Assembly: GCA_036380715.1 (NCBI GenBank)
Contig: DASVEF010000157.1
Location: 7,275 to 71,274, forward strand
Direction of reading: 5' to 3'
Origin: UBA5704 sp036380715
GTDB taxonomy: Bacteria; Acidobacteriota; Thermoanaerobaculia; Multivoradales; UBA5704
DNA length: 64,000 nt
Part shown: in pieces, positions 43,925-54,200 of the stretch
Layout: every line of letters starts with the position of its first letter
Position numbering within the stretch: the stretch's first letter is position 1
Position numbers and translations under genes: made by a program
The notes under the pieces: model-generated
Told to the model about the DNA's origin: nothing
Database searches by the model: none
Seen by the model: the letters and a program-made list of their open reading frames with translations, nothing else

Positions 43925-45109
43925 ATGGACAGCGACACCAGGGGCGCCGCGGACAAGCTGTATTTCCGAGGGCTCGACAGCCTCCGCTTCCTCGCGGCGC
44001 TGTTCGTGGTGCTCGGCCACATCCCCATGAACCAGTCGGCGGTCGGCCTGCCCGACCATCACGCCGGCGTGGCCTTCTACCGCGGCATCTCCGCCGTCTG
44101 CTTCTTCTTCACCCTCAGCGGTTTTCTCATCACCTACCTCCTGCTCGAGGAGCACCGGCGGACGGGCGGCATCCAGGTGCGCAGCTTCTACCTGCGCCGG
44201 GTCTGCCGCATCTGGCCGCTCTACTTCCTCATCGTCTTCGCCGGGCTGATCGCCTACAACGCCCTGTTCCCCCGGCTCGGCATCCAGTACCCGGTGGCAT
44301 ACAGCCCGGGCCTGGCGCTGCTGCTGTACGTCCTCATGCTCCCCAACCTGATGAACAGCCTCTATACGGTCGGCGGGCTGCTCAACCCGCTCTGGTCGAT
44401 CGGCGTGGAAGAGCAGTTCTATCTCGCCTGGGCGCCGGCGGTGAAGCGCTTCGCGCGCGTGCTGCCGTACGTCTGCGCGGCCGTGCTGGCGGTCTCCTTC
44501 GCCGTGTTCGTCATCAACGAGCTGGGCGGGCTGGGCGCCGCCGCTCCCTGGCTGAAGCGGTTCATCGGCCAGATCAAGCTCCACTTCATGGCCGCCGGCG
44601 CCCTCTGCGCCTGGTGCCTCCACAGGCACCGGGAGCGCCTGCTCGCCCTGCCGGTCTTTTCGAGCCGGATCGTGCAGCTCGCCCTCTTCGCCCTGCTGCT
44701 CGACTTCTACCTGCTCTACGGGATCCGCTGGGGCCTGTTCCTCGACGAGGCGGTGCAGCTCGTCCTCTACTCGTGGATCATCGTCACCGTCGCGGCCAAC
44801 CCGCGCAATATGATCCCGGTGGAGAACCGGGCCTTCGACTATCTGGGGAAGATCTCGTACGGGCTGTACATGTACCACATGTTCGCCGTCTACCTGACCT
44901 CCGCGACGTTCAAAGCCACGACCTGGTGGCAGGGCCGGCCCGCGCTCTACATCGCGGCCTACTACGCCATGGCCCTCGGCCTGACCGCCCTCGCCGCTCA
45001 CCTGTCCTACCGCTGGTTCGAGCTCCCCTTCCTGCGCCTCAAGGACCGGAAGTGGTCGCTGCCGGCCGCCGCTCCGCGCGCCGGAGTCGAAGCTGTCCCG
45101 GCTCCGTGA
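43925..45109 (+). CDS. Acyltransferase 3 family membrane protein (OafA-like)
   Basis: A 394-residue integral membrane acyltransferase. It has the N-terminal LRFLAALFVVLGHIP (catalytic His after the first helix), FFTLSGFLITYLLLEEH, RRVCRIWPLYFLI and PLWSIGVEEQFYL motifs. Ten to eleven helices cover the length, with a short basic tail. The family O-acetylates or otherwise acylates sugars in LPS, capsules and antibiotics. It ends with a GTGA overlap with a GT. With the SGNH protein it could form a glycan acetylation system, but they are not adjacent. Confidence 0.88.
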   Translation: MDSDTRGAADKLYFRGLDSLRFLAALFVVLGHIPMNQSAVGLPDHHAGVAFYRGISAVCFFFTLSGFLITYLLLEEHRRTGGIQVRSFYLRRVCRIWPLYFLIVFAGLIAYNALFPRLGIQYPVAYSPGLALLLYVLMLPNLMNSLYTVGGLLNPLWSIGVEEQFYLAWAPAVKRFARVLPYVCAAVLAVSFAVFVINELGGLGAAAPWLKRFIGQIKLHFMAAGALCAWCLHRHRERLLALPVFSSRIVQLALFALLLDFYLLYGIRWGLFLDEAVQLVLYSWIIVTVAANPRNMIPVENRAFDYLGKISYGLYMYHMFAVYLTSATFKATTWWQGRPALYIAAYYAMALGLTALAAHLSYRWFELPFLRLKDRKWSLPAAAPRAGVEAVPAP

Positions 45110-46200
45110 GGCGCCTGGTCTACCTCTGTGACTGGCTGCCGCCCGACTTCGGCGCGGTCGGGCAGTACAGTCTCCTCTTCGCCCGCGAGCGCGCCGCCGC
45201 CGGCGAGGACGTGACGCTCGCCGGGCTCTCCTCGGCCGCGGACTCCGTCGAAGAGGAGGCAATCGGCCAGGGGCGGCTCCGCATCGTCCGCCTCCACACC
45301 GAGGTCTACGACCGGGCGAATTTACGGCAGCGGGCGCTGTGGACCGCGCGGACCAATCTCGCTCTGATCCGGCGGCTCTGGCGGGAAATGCGCCAGTCCG
45401 ACGAGATCCTGTTCACCGGCAGCCCGCCGTTCCTGGTCCACCTGCTGGTCCCGCTCAACCTCCTCCTGCGCAAGCCGTTGACCTACCGCATCACCGATTT
45501 CCATCCGGAGTGCCTGATGGCCGAGATGGGCCGGGCGCCGGCCGCGCTGCGCCTCCTTCACCGCTGGACCGTGGCCTTGCGCCGCCGGGTCGACCGCTTC
45601 GAGGTGCTCGGCGAGGACCAGCGCCGGCGCCTGCTGGAGATCGGGATCGACCCCGGAAGGATCTTCCTCAAGCGCGACCCCTCGCCGGTCGAGATCCCGC
45701 CGGACATCCGGCCGCTCGACCTGCCGGAGGAGCTGCGCGGCAAGCGCGTCCTTCTCTACTCCGGCAACTTCGGCGTGGCCCACGATCATGAGACGTTTCT
45801 CGCGGGGTACCATCGGCACCACCGCGAAGGCTCGGGAAAAGTCGTGCTCTGGCTCAACGCCACGGGCGCCAAGGCCGACCGGGTCGAGGAGGCCCTGCGC
45901 CGCGAGGGGCTGCCGGTCCACCGCGGCCGGCCGGTCCCGCTGGAGCTGCTGCCGCGGCTGCTCGTCACGCCGGATGTCCACCTGATCACCCTGCGCGACG
46001 AATTCGTCGGCTACGTCCTCCCCTCCAAAGTCCACGGTTGCGTCCGCTCCGGCCGCCGGGTGCTCTTCATCGGCAGCGAGCGGTCCGACGTCCACCTCCT
46101 CTGCGCCGAGGGGCTCCCCCTGGGCCGCTACCGCCGGGTGGACGTGGGCGATGCGGCCGGCGTGGCCCGGGCTCTCGACGAGATCGCCGAAACACCTTGA
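45106..46200 (+). CDS. Glycosyltransferase family 4 (WbuB-like)
   Basis: A 364-residue GT-B enzyme starting at GTG 45106. N-domain: LVYLCDWLPPDFGAVGQYSL and FTGSPPFLVHLLVPLNLLL. Donor domain: RVLLYSGNFGVAHDHETFL, then HLITLRDEFVGYVLPSKVHG, which matches WbuB/FnlC-type GTs that add FucNAc-like sugars. It is the last GT before the WecA gene; a clear promoter follows its stop, so this marks the likely end of the main operon. Confidence 0.85.
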   Translation: MRRLVYLCDWLPPDFGAVGQYSLLFARERAAAGEDVTLAGLSSAADSVEEEAIGQGRLRIVRLHTEVYDRANLRQRALWTARTNLALIRRLWREMRQSDEILFTGSPPFLVHLLVPLNLLLRKPLTYRITDFHPECLMAEMGRAPAALRLLHRWTVALRRRVDRFEVLGEDQRRRLLEIGIDPGRIFLKRDPSPVEIPPDIRPLDLPEELRGKRVLLYSGNFGVAHDHETFLAGYHRHHREGSGKVVLWLNATGAKADRVEEALRREGLPVHRGRPVPLELLPRLLVTPDVHLITLRDEFVGYVLPSKVHGCVRSGRRVLFIGSERSDVHLLCAEGLPLGRYRRVDVGDAAGVARALDEIAETP

Positions 46201-46211
46201 CTCATACATAT

Positions 46212-46240
46212 TTGGCATTCAGAGCGTTTTCGCGTATCAT
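46212..46240 (+). promoter_or_regulatory. Sigma70-like promoter upstream of the WecA-type gene
   Basis: TTGGCA (46212-46217) and TATCAT (46235-46240) each match 5 of 6 consensus bases with an ideal 17-bp spacer. They lie in an AT-richer island 69 bp upstream of the ATG, predicting a start of transcription near 46247 and a leader of about 60 nt. It is the best promoter match on the plus strand of the window. Confidence 0.7.
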
Positions 46241-46308
46241 CGCGGCAGCTTCCCAGTAATGGACTTGGAGCGCTGTGGCTGTAGCCGCGCAGGAGAGCGG
46301 CGCTGTAC

Positions 46309-47487
46309 ATGGACGACATCCTTTTCTACGCCCTCGGTGCGGCCGTGATCGCCGCCCTCCTCACCGACCTGATGGTGCCCGCCGTGGCGCGCTTGGCCGT
46401 GGCTCTGCGCGCGCTGGATCACCCCGGCGAGCGGAAGCAGCAGGCCTCCGCCGTGCCCCGCCTGGGCGGCGTGGCGATCGCCATCGGCCTGGCGCTCGGC
46501 GGTGGTATGACCGCGATCTCGCGCTGGGGCGAGTGGGACGGGCTCCAGCGCAGCGAAATCGTGGCGCTGGCGCTCGGCACCGGGCTGGTCTTCCTGGTGG
46601 GCGTTGTCGACGACCTGCTCGGCGTCTCGGCGGCCAAGAAGTTCCTCGTCCAGATCGCCGCCGCCTGGCTGCTGGTGCGGATCGGCTGGTCCTTCGAGGT
46701 CCTGCGGCTCCCCGGTGTGGGCGAAGTCGAGCTCGGCCTCTTCGGCGGCGTGCTCTCGGTGATCTGGATCGTCGGCGTCACCAACGCGATCAATCTGCTC
46801 GACGGCCTCGACGGGCTCGCCGGCGGCGTGGTGGCGATCATCTCGACCAGCCTGCTCGGCTACGCGATCCTCCAGGGCAACGCCGGCACCGTACTGCTGA
46901 TGGCGGCCACGGCCGGCTCGTGCATCGGCTTCCTGCGCCACAACTGGGAGCCGGCGAAGATCTTCATGGGCGACTCGGGCTCCCTGACGCTCGGGTTCCT
47001 GCTCGCCGCGGCGACCGTACACTCGTCGCTCAAGGCGTCGGCGGCCGTGGCGATCCTGGTGCCGATCCTGGCCCTCGGCCTGCCGGTGCTCGACACGCTG
47101 CTGGTGATGGCGGTCCGCTTCCTCGACCGTCCGCACGGCGCGCTGGCCACCCGCTTCCTGCGCATGTTCCACGCCGACCGGCAGCACCTGCACCACCTGA
47201 TGACCCACTTCGGCGGCACCCGTACCCGGATTGTTACGACCCTCTACGTCGTCACACTCTCCTTCTGCGCCATGGCTCTGTACATAGCCTCCACGGGCGA
47301 GACGATCCTGGGAATCGCCCTCGTCGGGCTGGAGCTCCTGATCGTCCTCGGCATGCGCAAGGTGGGCCTCGCCCGCGGAGCCCGGCAGCTCGCGGAAGCC
47401 CAGCGCAAGCAGCTCGAGGCCGGAGCCCTCACCCTCGCGCCCGAGCCGCCCGCCAAAAGAGTCTCCCACCTCCGCCGCGTCAGCTAG
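46309..47487 (+). CDS. wecA: WecA/MraY-family undecaprenyl-phosphate sugar-1-phosphate transferase
   Basis: A 392-residue polytopic membrane enzyme of the polyprenyl-phosphate HexNAc-1-P transferase family. Conserved cytoplasmic motifs are VGVVDDLLG (metal-binding DD), NAINLLDGLDGLAGG, FMGDSGSLTLGFLL and the HADRQHLHHL loop that separates WecA from MraY. About ten to eleven helices span the length. It would start the glycan on undecaprenyl phosphate, the first step for the GTs of the upstream operon. It has its own promoter, which fits a basal priming function, and a hairpin follows it. Confidence 0.92.
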   Translation: MDDILFYALGAAVIAALLTDLMVPAVARLAVALRALDHPGERKQQASAVPRLGGVAIAIGLALGGGMTAISRWGEWDGLQRSEIVALALGTGLVFLVGVVDDLLGVSAAKKFLVQIAAAWLLVRIGWSFEVLRLPGVGEVELGLFGGVLSVIWIVGVTNAINLLDGLDGLAGGVVAIISTSLLGYAILQGNAGTVLLMAATAGSCIGFLRHNWEPAKIFMGDSGSLTLGFLLAAATVHSSLKASAAVAILVPILALGLPVLDTLLVMAVRFLDRPHGALATRFLRMFHADRQHLHHLMTHFGGTRTRIVTTLYVVTLSFCAMALYIASTGETILGIALVGLELLIVLGMRKVGLARGARQLAEAQRKQLEAGALTLAPEPPAKRVSHLRRVS

Positions 47488-47496
47488 CGGCCCGCC

Positions 47497-47515
47497 AGAC
47501 CCGCGGAACGGGTCT
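47497..47515 (+). terminator. Hairpin after the WecA-type gene
   Basis: AGACCCG (47497-47503) and CGGGTCT (47509-47515) form a 7-bp stem with a 5-nt loop, 9 bp after the stop. A short mixed tail (CTCATTCC) follows, with few T residues. A modest terminator is likely, given that the next gene has its own leader and strong RBS. Confidence 0.45.
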
Positions 47516-47594
47516 CTCATTCCGAGTAACGCGCCTTACGACCGGTTCAGAGAGCTGCTAGGCTCTGTCCTGAATTGGAAACCAAGGAGGCGCG

Positions 47595-48347
47595 ATGACC
47601 GTGACGACCTCGATCCTCGTGAGAGTCCAGGCCAAAGGCGGCAAATTTCTCGCCGACGATATCGGCGGAGCCGAAGTGATGGTCCGGGACGCCCTGACCG
47701 GCGAGCGGCTCGGAGGCGGTCTCGCCCAAGGCACCGACTCGGGCAATCTCGCCTCGTCCTATACAGCCGGCGCCTCTCCGAGCGTCATCGTCACTCCGGG
47801 CGATCCGCCGGCGGTCCAGTGGCTTGTCCCTGACGAGACCACCTCGCACCTCCGACTCGATCTTCCGATCTGCCGCCCCACTCTCCTGGAGATCTCCGCC
47901 TGGGGACCGCTCGGCGGTCTGCAATCGGCTCACCGGGTCACAGCCACCCAGTGGATCGTCCCCGGCCAGAAGCTCGACCAGCCGCCGGGCTTCATCCTTC
48001 TGATCCCCGGCCTGATCGTCCAGGTCCTCTCACCACCGACCCACCTGACCATCACCTCCCTGCCGCAGACCGTCTCCTTCGAGGCCAACGTCGCCATGAT
48101 GTGCGGCTGCCCGATCGCGGACGGCGAGCCCTGGCTCCCGGCCGACTTCGACGTCACCGCCTCGATCGGCCCCGCGGGCCAGCCTGCCGACACGGTCCTC
48201 CCTCTCGCCTACACCGGCACCACGAGCCTCTTCTCCGGCACCTGGCAGGTCACCCAATCCGGCTTCTACCAGGCCGCCGTGACCGCCATCCAGAAGAGCA
48301 CCGGCAACACCGGAACCGGGACGGTGACATTCTTCGTGAAGACCTAG
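47595..48347 (+). CDS. Hypothetical protein with beta-rich domains
   Basis: A 250-residue protein with a near-perfect ribosome site (AAGGAGG, 5 nt before ATG). The sequence is rich in Thr, Gly, Pro and Val with alternating strands (SILVRVQAKGGKFL, GPLGGLQSAHRVTATQW), suggesting two beta-sandwich domains. It contains two Cys-Gly-Cys-type residues in ANVAMMCGCPIADG. It has no signal peptide by inspection. Its TAG stop lies directly before the 105-bp repeat array, and the array continues the same reading frame. No family is recognised. Confidence 0.68.
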   Translation: MTVTTSILVRVQAKGGKFLADDIGGAEVMVRDALTGERLGGGLAQGTDSGNLASSYTAGASPSVIVTPGDPPAVQWLVPDETTSHLRLDLPICRPTLLEISAWGPLGGLQSAHRVTATQWIVPGQKLDQPPGFILLIPGLIVQVLSPPTHLTITSLPQTVSFEANVAMMCGCPIADGEPWLPADFDVTASIGPAGQPADTVLPLAYTGTTSLFSGTWQVTQSGFYQAAVTAIQKSTGNTGTGTVTFFVKT

Positions 48348-48362
48348 AGGTGGCGCGGAGTC

Positions 48363-48820
48363 GACGATGGACCGTTGACGATGGACAACGGAACGTCGTC
48401 AACCGACAACGTGGCGTTGTCGACCGACAATGGACCATTGACGATGGTCGACGCTCCGTCGTCAACCGACGATGGACCGTTGACGATGGACAACGGAACG
48501 TCGTCAACCGTCAACGTGACGTTGGCGGCCGTCAATGGACCGCTGACGATGGTCGACGCTCCATCGTCAACCGACAATGGACCGTTGACGATGGACAACA
48601 GAACGTCGTCCGCCGACAACATCGCGTTGGCGGCCGACAACGAACCGCTGTCGATTGTCGACGCTCCGTCGTCCACCGACAATGGAGCGTTGACAATGGA
48701 CAACGGAACGTCGTCCGCCGACAACGTCGCGTTGGCGGCCGACAACGGACCGCTGTCGATTGTCGACGCTCCGTCGTCCACCGGCAATGAACCGTCGACG
48801 GCGGACAACGGACCGCTCGG
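48363..48820 (+). repeat. 105-bp tandem repeat array
   Basis: Four full copies starting at 48381, 48486, 48591 and 48696, plus partial units at both ends, are spaced exactly 105 bp. Each is made of shorter motifs (GACGATGGAC, CGTCGTCAACCGAC, TGGACCGTTGACG) that repeat within the unit. As 105 is a multiple of three, several frames stay open on both strands, including the frame of the upstream protein after its TAG. No start with an RBS is found inside. It fills most of the gap between the unknown gene and the groEL terminator. Confidence 0.9.
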
Positions 48821-48860
48821 TGGCGGCGGAGCATCGTGGCAGCCTTCGAGGCCCGCAGCC

Positions 48861-48900
48861 CAAACACAAACGGCCGGCCCGAAACTCCGGACCGGCCGCC
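48861..48900 (-). terminator. Rho-independent terminator of groESL
   Basis: On the minus strand, after groEL, CGGCCGGTCCGG-like and CCGG-CCGGCCG arms (48871-48898) form a long GC stem with one mismatch. It is followed by a T-rich tract read as TTTGTGTTT (48861-48870). Position 50-85 bp after the groEL stop and the stem plus T run fit intrinsic termination. Confidence 0.7.
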
Positions 48901-48947
48901 GTTATCGATCAACGCCGGCGGGGACTGGCCGCCGGCAGAGAGCGGCT

Positions 48948-50594
<1,647 letters not shown>

Positions 50595-50644
50595 TTCTTA
50601 TACACCTCCCAGTGTCTGGATCTCGAATTCAGGACGGAAGCGGA

Positions 50645-50953
50645 TCAACGGTGGCCGTTGGAGCCGATCACGGCGAGGATCTCGTCCTCGCGCAGGATCA
50701 CGTAGTCGTTGTCCTCGATCTTGATCTCGCTGCCGGAGTACTTGCCCATCAGGATGCGGTCGCCGGCCTGGACATCCATCGGCGCGCGCTTCCCGTCCTC
50801 CATCAGCTTGCCGGGGCCGACGGCGATGACCTCGGCCTCCTGCGGCTTCTCTTTGGCGGTGTCGGGGATGATGATGCCGCCCCGGACCTGCTCCTGGGTC
50901 TCGATGCGCTGGACCAGAACCCGATCATGCAACGGACGGATGTTCACGTTCAC
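50645..50953 (-). CDS. groES: Co-chaperonin GroES
   Basis: A 102-residue Cpn10 protein with IRPLHDRVLVQRIETQE at the start, the mobile-loop GGIIIPDTAKEKPQEAEV and VQAGDRILMGKYSG. The GTG at 50953 has a GGAGGT ribosome site 8 nt upstream; a second GTG six bases in is possible. It is the first gene of the groESL operon and caps the GroEL ring. Confidence 0.98.
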   Translation of the reverse strand: MNVNIRPLHDRVLVQRIETQEQVRGGIIIPDTAKEKPQEAEVIAVGPGKLMEDGKRAPMDVQAGDRILMGKYSGSEIKIEDNDYVILREDEILAVIGSNGHR

Positions 50954-51018
50954 GGCTCTCTACCTCCTTCACATGGATGCAACAGAATTGTCGTGTTGGT
51001 GGTCACCGCAGGGGGCTG

Positions 51019-51045
51019 TTAGCACTCGACGGCGGCGACTGCTAA
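51019..51045 (-). promoter_or_regulatory. CIRCE element (HrcA operator) for groESL
   Basis: TTAGCACTC, a 9-bp spacer and GACTGCTAA form the classical CIRCE inverted repeat with one mismatch in one arm (consensus GAGTGCTAA). It lies just downstream of the promoter, in the transcribed leader, the usual position for HrcA repression of heat-shock chaperones. HrcA itself is not in the window. Confidence 0.92.
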
Positions 51046-51046
51046 C

Positions 51047-51075
51047 AGTGTAGAGAGGGGAGCGCGGGCTGTCAA
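51047..51075 (-). promoter_or_regulatory. Sigma70-like promoter of groESL
   Basis: Read on the minus strand: TTGACA (51070-51075, perfect -35), 17-bp spacer, TACACT (51047-51052, 4/6 -10). The CIRCE operator follows at once, so HrcA would block initiation. This places the start near 51040 and a leader of about 85 nt before groES. Confidence 0.85.
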
Positions 51076-51161
51076 GCCCTCCGCTTGCGCCTTCCACACA
51101 GCCGCCTCCTCCCTCACTGGGGCGGACGGGGAAAGGCGCGGAGAAAGAGAAGAGGGGTGGA

Positions 51162-51190
51162 GGAAGTGGCGGCGGGGTGCCGCCACTTCC
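51162..51190 (-). terminator. Terminator of the giant surface-protein gene
   Basis: A perfect 12-bp stem (GGAAGTGGCGGC at 51162-51173 and GCCGCCACTTCC at 51179-51190) with a 5-nt loop begins 11 bp after the stop of the giant gene. On the minus strand it is followed by a pyrimidine-rich stretch with several T residues. It separates the giant gene from the groESL promoter. Confidence 0.7.
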
Positions 51191-51200
51191 GGGGCACCGG

Positions 51201-54200
51201 TTACGGCTGGACGGGCTCGACGACCAGCGCCGGATCGCCGAGGATCGTCCAGCCGACGAGGACGTCGCGCATCTCCGGATGCTGCCGGGCGAGATCCTGC
51301 TTGGCCGCCACCAGGGCATCGCCAAGGGTGACTCCAGGCTGGACGACCCGCGGCAGGTACCGCTGGCCGAGCTCGATGTCCGACCGGCTGTTGGTGAGCG
51401 CGGTCGCGCCCAGCACCGCCGCCGCCCCCTGGTTGCCCGAGAGCATCAGGGCGTGTCCCAGGGTGTTGACTGTAGGGTGGACGTAGTAGGTGTTCCAGCA
51501 CCCCCACTGCGCCACCACCGAGGGCCGGCCGGCGTTCTGGAGCTGGACGGCGTGCGGGCTGGCGAACAGGATGCTGAACGACCACACGTTGTAGCTCGAG
51601 TGGCCGAAGTACTGCGTGAAGGCCACACCCTGATTGAGGGCGTCGACGACCTGGGCGCGCGCCACGGGCACCCCGAGGGCGTCCATGTCCACGTGCTCGA
51701 CGCTCCAGCCCGCGCCCAGCCCCTGCAGCATCTGGTGGCTGATCTGCGAGAAGGAGATCCGCTCCACGCTGTCCTCGCGGTCCGCGGCGGCCAGGAAGGT
51801 CCGGGGGTAGCTCTTCGCCTCGTAGGCCAGGGTCTTGGCGATCACCGCCGCCAGCTCCTGGCTCGTCCGCACCGGCAGGCGCCCGACGGGCACATCCGGG
51901 ACCGCGTCGCCGTCGACGTCGCCGAACAGCGGGTCGGCCGGCACGAAGGTGAGACCGCCGGCCGGGACGTAGAGCGACGGGATGAAGCTCAGCGACCCGA
52001 CCCCGAGGTCGTTCTTGTAGTCGTACGTGTCGCCGCCGACCAGCACGACGTAGCGCGTCCCCTTCTCGCGCACCGCGTGCGCCACGTACTGGCGGATGGC
52101 CTCCGGGTCGACCATGCCGTTGCTCAGGTTCTCGTAGATCTGGTCGACGTCCACCACCTGGGCGGTCAGGCCCTGGGATTCCCGATGCTCGACGAGCGGC
52201 TCGACGCCCGCGGCGAAGTCGGGGTGGGAGATGACCAGGTACTCGGCGCTGCCGGTGAAGATGTCTTCCCGCGGCGGAGCGGCGAGGATCTCGGGCTTGA
52301 GCTTGCGCGCCGCCGTCGCGACCACGTAGTCAGCGGCCTCATCGGCGCCGGCGAAGGTGACGGCGAAGCTGCCGCCGCTCCCGGTCACCGCCGGTCTGGC
52401 GAGGCGCTCCATCCGGCTGCCGCGGAGGCGGTAGACGGTGACGTCGCCGCCCGGCAGGTTGCCGACGGTGAAGGCCTGGGCGGCCTCGCCCCGGAAGCTC
52501 AGGCGGCCGTCCCGCGCGAGCAGCCGCCGCGGATAGGTGATCTGGTAGGCGTTGAGGCCGATGATGTCCCAGGCGACGCCCAGGTCGAGCGGCAGCCGCA
52601 GGTCGACCTGATTGGCGCCCGCCCGCAGCAGATCGGCGGGGATCTCGACGCTCACCGCATAGGTCTGGCTGCCGTTGAACCTGACGTCGGCCAGCTCTGT
52701 GCCGTTGAGCGAGGCGATCACGTGGTGGTCGGGGCTCTTGTCCGGCCAGTCGGTGATCCCCCACAGGTCGATGCCCAGCTCGGCCGGTCCGGCGCTCCCC
52801 GATGGATCGATTACCGGATCGGTCACCGGGATCGACAGCGAGAAGCTCGCGGGGCTGAAGATCGCCATCAGGTCCTGGTCGTACCAGGGATCGGCCCCCG
52901 GAGCCCCCGGATTGTAGGCGCGCTGGAGCTCGACCCGCGCCGTCTCCTGGTAGACGGTCACCGGATTGCGGAGCTGCGAGGCGGGCGTGTTGTCCGCGGT
53001 CGACCGCAGGGCGGCTCCGGGATCGACACGCAAGGTGTAGTGGTTGCGGTCGCTGTACAGGCTGCTCGCCGCCTTGCCGTAGAACTCGATCGCCTCGCCC
53101 GGGCCGAAGGTGCCGGAGCCGTCGACGAAGATCGGCACCGCCCCGTTCCGGTCGAAGAGGGCGACCTGGGTGAGCGGCACCTTGCCCATGTCGATGCCGG
53201 CCGCCTTCAGGTCCTCGAAGGTGACCCGGTAGAGGCCGTCGCCGGCGACCACCAGGCGGACGGACGGGATGTCCCGCTTCTTCCAGGAGCCCTGGCGCCG
53301 GTCGAGCTTCGCCTGGTGCTCCCGGCGGATGGACGCCCAGGGGATGGACTGCATCGCCGCCGGCTGCGATACGTCCCACTCCCCGAGCGGGAACGGACCG
53401 TGGACGTGCTCCCGGCCCTTCGTGTCGACGTCGACCAGGAGGAACGCCTCGGCCGCGGCCGGCGCCGCCTCGAAGTGATAGGTCCGTGGAGCCACCGAGT
53501 TGACGGCCTGCGATGGGATCAGCTCCTCGTGGAGGGGCTGCCACTGCTCGTCGATCAGGCCGAAGAGGAAGAACCCGGCGTTGTCCGTCTCGGTGTCCGT
53601 CGTCCAGGTGAAGAGGAGCCCGCCGTCCGGACCGGTCTCGGCCAGGAACGAGGACAGGGTCACGGGCAGCGGCGTGGGGTCGTACCGGTAGCCGAAGTTG
53701 AGGCCGGTGATGGCGTTGGACCCGGTCGCGACCGCCGCGGTCCGGCTGTTGCAGGTCGCGCACACACCGGCTTCGTCGGGGTCGCCGGTCTGCGCGTACG
53801 AGACCGGCAGGGTCGAGGTGGCCACGACCACCACGTAGTTGCCGGCCGCCACCGCCGAGAAGACGTAGACCCCCGAGGCGTTGGTGAGGACGCTCGTGAG
53901 GCGCGCGCCGTCGGCCGGGTCGCCGTCGCCGTTGGGATCGCTCCACAGCTCGACGCGGACGTTGTCGAGCCGCGGCTCGCCGCCGTCGATCACGCCGTTG
54001 GCGCTGGCCCCCGAGCTGTCGTCCCACACGGTGCCGGTGATCGAGCCGGTGGGCGCGTTGGCGATGCCGTTGTTGGCGCTGGCGCTGACCGGCGTCGGCG
54101 TCTCGGTGCTGGCGGCGTAGGCGGTGTTGGAGATCTGGGAGATGCCCACGGGCAGCGGGTTGTCGGCGCTGACCCGGAAGCGCACGGTCATCGACTCGCC

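Noticed and set aside
48363..48820. CRISPR array
   Set aside because: The repeats are contiguous 105-bp units without unique spacers, and no cas genes are nearby.
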